Part shown: piece by piece, positions 56,766-64,000 of the stretch | Numbering within the stretch: position 1 is the stretch's first letter | How the letters are laid out: each line of letters opens with the position of its first letter | Assembly: GCA_028583415.1 (NCBI GenBank) | Contig: CM053269.1 | Location: 44,993,388-45,057,387, forward strand | Source: Protea cynaroides | Lineage: Eukaryota > Streptophyta > Magnoliopsida > Proteales > Proteaceae | Length of the DNA stretch: 64,000 bases | Reading direction: 5' to 3' | Translations under genes and position numbers: made by a program | The notes under the pieces: model-generated | Databases searched by the model: none | Told to the model about the DNA's origin: nothing | The model's input: the letters and a program-made list of their open reading frames with translations, nothing else

Positions 56766-58378
56766 ACCATCTGGTGGATCAGCTAAACTGATCGAATCAA
56801 TTATCCAAAACTGTTTGTAGTGTTTATGTTTCAGAGTAATTTACTCCAACATTCTAGCAATTACAAGACAGTTTATCTCCAACACTCATGATAGCGATAG
56901 GCAATCAGTAAACAGTCTCCCTCTATCTAACACGCACACTCTCTCACACTCTCTCTCTGTATCCAGGACCTCTTTTCTGTCACATGGTGTGTGTGCTCTT
57001 TTTTTCCTCCTTTAAACCTCAAACTCCAGGACCCAGGCAACCTTTGTCATTTAAAAAAATAAAAAATCAAATGCAAAACAAGGGGGAATTGCTGCGTTAT
57101 ACTGTTATACCTAACCCAACAAAAGACAAGGACCTCTCAAACATCTCAAATTCTTAACTAATCTATTCAAAAATCAAAGCTTTTACTATAGGTACTATCT
57201 TGAAACACAGCCTATTGCACCTACAACAGAAAAGAAAACAAACTATAAAACCTAAGAAGCATGTGAATAACATTAGACATTAGCAAGCATATCCACCAAA
57301 AGTTAGCCTCTTGAAATGCACGTGGAAGAGGAAAATAAACTCAAAATACTAAGAGAAGAGGAAAAATTGACACAAAAAAACTTGCTCCTGAACCACCTCA
57401 TCAAAGACCATGGTGCCTCAAAACCTTCCTTTCATGGTGACATCAACCACTACCTTTGAACCACCATAGAGCAACTCAAAGTAGGTACATACTGATGATG
57501 TCCATAATTGCTTTGATATTTTTTGCTATATTTGTGCTGTTTCTCTAATAACACACAAAGGCCAATACAACTCTACCTCTCTGATTGTGAAGGATTGGCA
57601 TTGCTTCCTGCACCAATAATGCCAAGGTTACCCCAAGAAGCTGTCTCATTGAAAATCAAAGTATCAACAAATAAGGACACATCTCACAAAGACATCACAC
57701 ACCACTTGTTGACATTCTCTTTTTTTTTTTTTTCTTTTGCAGGAAAATTTTGGGCTATAGGTGTGTCCAGCTAGACACAAATTTGGGCCCATGACCATAG
57801 AGTTGATAATTTTACCTAAATCAACTCAAAAAGAAATGGGCATAGGGCCAATGTCAGAATCCATGTGGTACCTAAACTAACAGGCTAATCAAAACAAGCC
57901 CAAACCCACTTCTATGGTGTCCAGACTTGGGAGTGACTGTCCAAGAATGGCTCAGGACTGAAAATTGACCTGACAATGTGGTCAAGCATCAAATTAGAAC
58001 ACATGGGAACACTGCTTTAGGTGTTACCAGAAACCTCCCAATGTATCCATTTATGACGAATTCCAAGGCTTCCAGTCCAAAAATTGGGCAAGGGCCATCG
58101 GAAGGTGTCCAGGGATGGGTTTCATATACGATCCAAGAATGGCTCGAATCATGTGTAAGGGTAGAGTAACATTTTTAGCATGCTTAGGGAATTCAATTAA
58201 TGTAATATGATTTGCAAATTATAATTAAGGTTAATGGATAAGTGAACATTACTCTTAGGGCCAGGCACTATGTTGCCAAGGTCTCTTCAACAGGCAGCCC
58301 AAGGTCCATCAAACATGGGTAATATAGTACTTAATCCACTTGGGCTTTCAAATGGGCGTCCAAAATAACTGGATAGGG
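56766..58378. other. Intergenic, no gene recognised
   Basis: Low-similarity sequence with CT stretches (56920-56980) and short open frames. 57522-57774 is open for 83 codons without any familiar motif. Confidence 0.45.
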
Positions 58379-58740
58379 CGTTAAGATATAATGGTTGTTT
58401 ATTGTAAGGGAGTGGGCCCACTTATCTTAGGCCCATTCCCCCTCTAGTTATAATAAATAATGTAAGTAATGGGCTTGATTAGTAGGCCCATTACCTTTGG
58501 TTTTATTTTATTATGTTTGTAGTGGGCTTAATTACAAAGGCCCATTACCGGTTGTGTCTCAAGTAGAATAAGAATTGGTCTTGTTGACTAGGTCTTTCTA
58601 CCTAGTTGAATCATAACTAAGAGAAAGTCTTAAGTCCTATTTTTGCTCTCTTTTGCTTTTTATATATACAGCAATAGGAAGAGAAGTAACACATACTCTC
58701 TCTCCTTCATTTCTTCTCTTATTTTTTCCATTTTGTTACA
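58379..58740 (+). repeat. Copia-type LTR end with adjoining PBS
   Basis: About 362 bp running from (T/C)GTTAAGATATAATGG to CATTTTGTTACA, followed at once by TGGTATCAGAACGGG (58741 on), a near match to the iMet PBS. The start is uncertain because the expected TG reads CG. It holds repeated AGGCCCATTACC words. The following 880 bp (58751-59620), rich in AGATCTG, have no gag; a non-autonomous or truncated element. Confidence 0.65.
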
Positions 58741-59622
58741 TGGTATCAGAACGGGTGAAGTTCTGAGAGTTGTTTAAAGGTTTCCGTTCTGGTGTGCAGC
58801 CATTAATACTGTTGTTGCATCGTATTATTTTCTAATTTATTTTTTTTCCCTTGCTATTTGCTGCTGCTCTATAGATAAAGTTTGGATCTGACTTAATTCT
58901 ATCTATTGCTATTATCGAGATCTGATTTTGAAGAAATCAAATCAATTTCCTTCAAAAACTGGTGTGGCTGCTGGGATTATTATCATCAAATACAATTGAT
59001 CAGGGTCACCTTTACTGCCGATTAATTATACTACTATTATCGAGATCTGATTTTTAAGAAATCAGTCCTTGATATTTTTCAAGATCTGGTATTTGCTGTT
59101 GCTTTAGCTCGATCTCCTTCAAGGTCTGATCTAGTTTTCAAGATCTTATATTATTGTGATTGCTGCTACTAAATATTGCTAATCAGATCTTCTCCACGAT
59201 CTGATCTGCTGATCAAGAACTGGGTTCTTGAAATCTGTTGGCTTACTGTGACTACTACACTACTGCTTCAAGATCTTCTTCAAGATCTGCCAAAATCAGG
59301 CTTCAAGAGCTGTTGCTCAAGATATTTTTCTTTATTGCTGGTCAGATGATCTGGAAAATAAAGATCTGGGTTCTTGAAATCTACTGGTTTTATTGTGATT
59401 ACTACTATCTTTTGCTAATCAGATCTACTATCTTGCCTAGATCTGCTACTGCTATCGATTTAATCTGGTGATTTGTTGCCTGCTTCTGAATCAAGGAAAT
59501 CTACTTCAACTAGAATTTCTTGATTCCACCATTATATCGTACCCTAATTTTGATGACTTATCCTAATTGTCATTAATTACTTGTCTGCTACTTTTGGTCC
59601 AAATCTGATGACTGGATCTTTG

Positions 59623-59830
59623 ACTTTGAGTAAATTACGGGTACCTCCCCTCTAGTTTGCCCTTATTCCAAGTACACCCCAAACCTTTCAAACAATTACA
59701 CACCCCAAACAATTACAAAGAAACTCCCTAAAATCCAAATAAATAACAGAACACCCACGATGTTAGTGATTTTTCATTAACTAATGACGCAAAGAATAAA
59801 TTAAAATTTTTATACCTAAAATGCCCAAAT
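59623..59830 (+). repeat. Mutator-like terminal sequence, single-ended
   Basis: GAGTAAATTACGGGTACCTC... TTCCAAGTACACC resembles plant Mutator-like TIR starts. I found no inverted partner in the window, so it is a truncated end or its mate lies outside. Confidence 0.4.
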
Positions 59831-60376
59831 AGTTAAGTGAACAGAGCACTTTGCCCCAATGAATAAGTTATGTTCTTCCTCTTTGTTCGGTCCCTATCTG
59901 CAAGTAGAAGAAACGCCATCTGAGATATCATCTCTATCATCTGTTAGCCTCGTAGTTGTTTCCGCTCTCTCTTCTCTTCATACTCAACTCTCTCTTTTCC
60001 TTAATCGATGCCATTTACATAAAGATCAAGTCGGTTTTGTTTTCCAGCTAGAGATTGCAACCATCGCATCCCTATTTCTTCTCTATTCGGCCGTTGGTTT
60101 TTTTGGTCAACTTCACGGATTCAATTTCATTACCTTCATCGCTCATCAGTTAGAGAAGAACGAACCAATTACCTTTTGTAGGAAGAATCTGAACGCCATC
60201 TAGGGTTTTTGTCCATCAACCCGTGTGCTACTTTCCAGCGACTTCGTAGCCTATTCTAGGGATTAGCCCGTATCTGGAGTTTACTACTATCTGGTGTCAT
60301 TCAGACTTCGGAGTAAAATGAAACCCGCTTGTTTTGTTTGCATGCATAGTTTCAGTTTGAGAGAGAGAGAGAGGAA
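59831..60376 (+). other. Unrecognised sequence with a 114-codon open frame
   Basis: 59859-60203 is open and begins MNKLCSSSLFGPYLQVEETP, with a hydrophobic stretch (IATIASLFLLYSAVGFFG). No family recognised and no gene context; probably part of the adjoining transposon debris. Confidence 0.3.
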
Positions 60377-60809
60377 TGTTAGATTCCTGTTGTGTGGGCT
60401 TGATCAATTACCTAACCAGTTGTTAAGTGGGAGTTCAATTATTGGTTTGACTGGTTCAGGTCTGGTTCGTCACTGGTTAGAGACAACTAACCCGGTCCAC
60501 TATGGGAATGGTTCTAGGTTAGGGATATGTATTATAAATACTATGGTTAGGGTCCCCGCAGCCATTGGTTTTATCTCTCTGTTGCTCCCATACGCACAGA
60601 GGAAAAAGAGATCCCAACGAGGCTGTGGAAGACTCTAATCGAAGCATTCAAGCTACAGAAAACGATCGAAAATCAATCTACAGCAAATGGTATGTGTTCT
60701 ATCATCTCTTTTAATGCCCATTGTATTCTAGTTATCTGTGTGGTGGTTTCGTTAGGATTCATGGGAAATCCCATGGGAAAACCCCTAATTTGTATTAAAA
60801 ATTCTAACA
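60377..60809 (+). repeat. Copia-type LTR, 433 bp
   Basis: TGTTAGATTCC to AATTCTAACA: TG...CA ends with the inverted TGTTAGA/TCTAACA. A TATA-like TATTATAAATA lies near 60529. The iMet PBS follows two bases later. The element continues rightwards past the window, so no TSD can be checked. Confidence 0.82.
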
Positions 60810-60811
60810 AT

Positions 60812-60824
60812 TGGTATCAGAGCC
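60812..60824 (+). other. Primer binding site (initiator Met tRNA)
   Basis: TGGTATCAGAGCC, a 13-base match to the iMet tRNA 3' end, two bases after the LTR end. Confidence 0.9.
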
Positions 60825-61199
60825 ACCCACACAGAGCTAGGATCATAGGTAAGGGATAGTTAAGATGGTAGAAATGATTGAATTGAAAAAAGGGAGAGTT
60901 TTTTCTCCATATTTTCTCCATATTTTTTCCCACAAAGTTTAAAACCTTTCAAAAAAATTTTCAAACCGGTGAAATTCAAAATAAACAATACCAGATTGTA
61001 GTACTCTAAAAGACGAGTCGACCAACACAAAAATGGTCGCCGGAGGTGGTCAGACGCGCCCTCACGCGCCGCCTGAAAAAGCGCGTGAGATCCACGCGCC
61101 GACAGTTGAAAAATAAAAAAAAAACAGTTTTTTTTTCTGACGGTGTCGAGTCATCGCCGGGTCGACTCGGCGTCGAATCGTAAACCCTAACTGGGTTTG

Positions 61200-61440
61200 C
61201 TGGTTGACTCGGGCCGAGTCCTCCCAGCCCAGGAGCGCCAGGTCCAGAATGGCTCTGCCAGGGCTGGCCTAGCCCAGGCACGCCAGGCCCAGACCGGCTC
61301 TGCCAGGGGTGGCCCAGCCCAGGCCCAGACCTGCCCAGGTCCAGTCCAGACTGGGCAAACCCAGCCTAGGCCAAGCCAGTCAGACCCAGCCCAGGCCAAG
61401 CCAGCCCGGCCAGTCAGAACCAGTCAGGACAGACCCGAAA
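61200..61440. repeat. GC-rich degenerate minisatellite
   Basis: Irregular repeats of GGCCCAG, CCAGGC and CTCTGCCAGGG; open frames on both strands here are repeat artefacts. Confidence 0.75.
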
Positions 61441-62469
61441 ACCTGAACGGGTGATCCAAGTATATATGACCCAAACCCGAATGTGTGATCCGCTAACCCG
61501 GACTGGGAACCCAAAAAATGACCCGATAGTCCGATCCGAAAACTCAAAATTTTGACCCATATACCTGATTGGTTGAACCGAAAAGGCCAGTTTGGTCTGG
61601 TCAGACCGGTCGATTTAGTTCAGGTCGCGGTTCGTCCCGGTCCAGACTTCTAAGGCTTGTTTGCCTTGCAGCTTTTTGATTATGTTCACAACCTAACTTT
61701 AAACTGGATTTGTGGGAGCTAGGAAGGTCGGATTGACCTGCAGTTTGTTCCGTTGGACTTGGTTTTCAATGCTCTTCAATCTGGAATATATATGTTATAT
61801 TTTGATACATTGGGAATAATATTTTTCCAAATTGATACTCTTTTGGAGCTCGATTTGCAGTGTTTCTGCTGGTTTTTCTCAATATTCTTGTATCATAATG
61901 ATTGTTGAGCTAAAATATATGTTTATTTGTATGTTTAGACTTATAAAATTGATTTTTAAAAACATTCATGGTTATATATATCCCACTAGAGCTGTAATTT
62001 GGGATTTGTTCATATCATGGTGGAACTTGGTGGATCCCACCAAAGTGGTATACCTTGTTTTGTCATGATGTGTTCAAATTCAAGCGACTGTGTTTGTAAA
62101 TGCTTTAAAGAATGACAGTGTTCACCTAAGGGTGGCATTGTCCCAGTTTATTCAAATTATGATTTGTACATGTTGTGTAAGGATTGGGTGGGACCATCAA
62201 AGTGGCAAGCTCAGTTCTATCATGATATGCTCAAATCCAGTACTTATGCATTTATAGACATAGCAAAGAAGGATAGTGCTCACTCAAAGGTGACATTATC
62301 AAGATTTTCATTTTTGTGGAAGCAGCAAAGAGCGACATTGTCCACCCAAAGGTGGCAATGTCAAAGATCATGTATACTCATGCACATGAATGAAGGATCT
62401 TGACTTTAGGAGTTTCATACACCCAAAGGTGGTGGAATTTCGAGAGTCATTATCCCTTCGCAGGTTCTG

Positions 62470-62602
62470 CACAGATAGTAAGAGGACCAGTGCGCTCTTG
62501 TCCCAAAGGATAAGGGTGTAGTTTCGGTTGACTCTACACAGATAGTAAGAGGACCAGTGTGCTCTTGTCCCAAAGGTGAGGGTGTAGTTTCGATTGACTC
62601 TT
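62470..62602 (+). repeat. Two-copy tandem repeat, 67 bp unit
   Basis: Units start CACAGATAGTAAGAGGACCA at 62470 and 62537 and differ at a few positions. Confidence 0.9.
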
Positions 62603-64000
62603 CAAAGGAAATGGACTTACATATATTTAATTATTTTAAGTTTAACTTATCTTGTGTGTATGTTTGCATTATATCACACATATTAGAGAACATATAATGA
62701 TCAAACACCTCATGATGCCTGTTATGGCGGACTAGTTCTATGAATTGGCATGAAAAATTGAAAGCTAGTCTAGGAATGTTTAACCTAGTACTCAGCAAAG
62801 ATTATATTCTGGTCTTTAGGAATATTCAATCCCTAAGATCAGGTAAAAGAAAATTCAAATAAGAAACATTGGAAATAGATGTTCAGAGTGAAATCCAAAG
62901 AAATTTTGGTCTTTAAAATGGGGTGGAGAGATGTTGTATTCTCAAGGTTGTCTGTACCAGTTTTGATGGTATATGATGATAATGGTGTTTGGGGAAACAC
63001 AGATTAGAGCTATTAGCCATCACTAATAAGCTCTAAGATATGTGAATCTCTGTAGGTAACTCATTGGAATATTATAGATGATTCACTTGACTTTCACTTC
63101 CTCACCTAAACTGCAAAGTTAGATCCTGGTGACCCATAAACCCAGTGGACAGAAGATGAGTTGATTCCCTTTACACTAAGGAAGAAAGTTCAAAGAAAAG
63201 AGAAAGGAATGAATGCCAATGTCATGACGTGTGAACCATACTCTGACAAATGCAGTAAGTGAAAGGTAGGGTCTTACAGAAAGAAAAATATTTTTTCAAG
63301 AAAAAGTAAGAAACTTTTGACAAGGAAAATGATTTTATGGAACTACAAGAACTCAGAAGAAACATGTGAAAAAGGTTATAACTGGAAGAAAAGTAGGATC
63401 ATGAAACTTTCAAGTGAGAAGGTAATGGAGATTGAAGACTTAAGTAGTAGAAGTAATCCAAACCTATAGGAATAGCAAAAACCCTTATTTGCTTCTGTAG
63501 TTTACTTAGCTATAGAAGTTAGACAGTATATCCTAATTCCATCCGTAGCATAGACATTTAGGACTCTTATCTAAGGAAAGACTGTAAAAAGGTTGTAAAG
63601 AATAGAATTCTGAAAACCCCTAAAGTTAATGACTTGCGTACTTGTAAGGATTGTTTAAGGGGAAGATGATAAGATTAAGAAATATTAAAAGGTATTTACA
63701 ACAGGGAATTGTTGGATCTTGTGGACATCAAGATTTTATCTAGGAATTCTTATGATAATCAATTCATTGGATGTTTTTTCAATATTTTGAAAAGAAAGGA
63801 AACTCTTTTATTAAAGGATTAAGACTGTTGGATTTGAAGGCGAATGTAAATTGTTAAGGTTGATCAGGTGATATTGATATACTCCCAATGATTTTAGCCA
63901 AATGTTTACAAGTGCTAAAGCTTATGGCTTAGCATCATGTGGATGAGATTCAACAACAAAAGAGTGGCAAATAAATATGATCAAGAGAACTCGAGAATAT

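Larger units (their letters stand above)
60825..64000 (+). mobile_element. Internal region of the copia-type element, no gag-pol seen, runs off the window
   Basis: 3.2 kb after the PBS without any gag, protease, RT or integrase motif. 61000-61450 is GC-rich. 62040-62460 repeats short words such as CACC(C/T)AAAGGTGGCA. 62470-62602 is a two-copy tandem repeat. From 62700 on the sequence is AT-rich with no long frame. This looks like a large non-autonomous derivative, or an element with strongly decayed coding sequence. Confidence 0.5.

Noticed and set aside
59859..60203. Possible small membrane protein gene
   Set aside because: No conserved motif, no splice or promoter context, and it sits between transposon termini; kept only as unrecognised sequence.
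61006..61454. Open frames of 70-91 codons in GC-rich DNA
   Set aside because: Caused by degenerate GGCCCAG repeats; composition Ala/Gln/Pro or Trp/Gly on opposite strands, no domain.

Overview
This is nuclear DNA of a flowering plant. It holds one spliced type-B response-regulator-like gene, the stub of a class II KNOX gene, and many nested LTR retrotransposons, with SINEs, DNA-transposon remnants and microsatellites. The presence of GARP and KNOX genes, plant Ty3/gypsy chromoviruses, Au-like SINEs and short AT-rich introns supports this. I cannot name the species.

Layout. 1-15284: Element 1, a Ty3/gypsy chromovirus (Tekay/Del-like) on the plus strand whose left end lies outside the window. 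Its 3' LTR is split by a minus-oriented solo LTR of the same family (6553-13312), which is itself split by an unrelated 4.47 kb solo LTR (8744-13211). 15285-16050: remnant of a class II KNOX first exon, minus strand, cut off at the Element 1 LTR. 16930-31135: Element 2, a second full-structure member of the same family on the minus strand, with a plus-oriented solo LTR (20088-22393, TSD TAAAG) inside its integrase. 31136-32532: fragment of an older related LTR containing a 1.05 kb Mutator-like non-autonomous element (73 bp TIRs, 9 bp TSD). 32536-34262: 5' part of a Ty1/copia element, minus strand. 34263-41700: TE debris, one TIR element and one fold-back repeat. 41901-56409: type-B response-regulator-like gene in five coding exons. 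Its first intron is swollen by a SINE-bearing tandem triplication, and its fourth intron by a complete 7.46 kb chromovirus (Element 3, TSD TCCAT). 56770-64000: intergenic, with two copia-type LTR-PBS junctions and a repetitive internal region.

Most notable: Elements 1 and 2 share an organisation beyond ordinary LTR-gag-pol-LTR. (a) An extra ORF lies between the PBS and gag but points the other way, so it is divergently arranged with gag and is preceded by what looks like its own 5'-UTR intron. (b) A 69-70 nt intron-like segment sits exactly at the Gag/protease junction. If retained, Gag ends; if removed, a continuous Gag-Pol frame results. (c) Arrays of GGGTCG-type motifs occur both in the LTR and in the spacer between the two divergent ORFs. 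The two copies are diverged and oppositely oriented, so these features belong to the family and not to one accident. The host regulator is also unusual: its phospho-acceptor Asp is replaced by Glu.

All coordinates were read by eye. Family names rest on recognised motifs, not on database searches.
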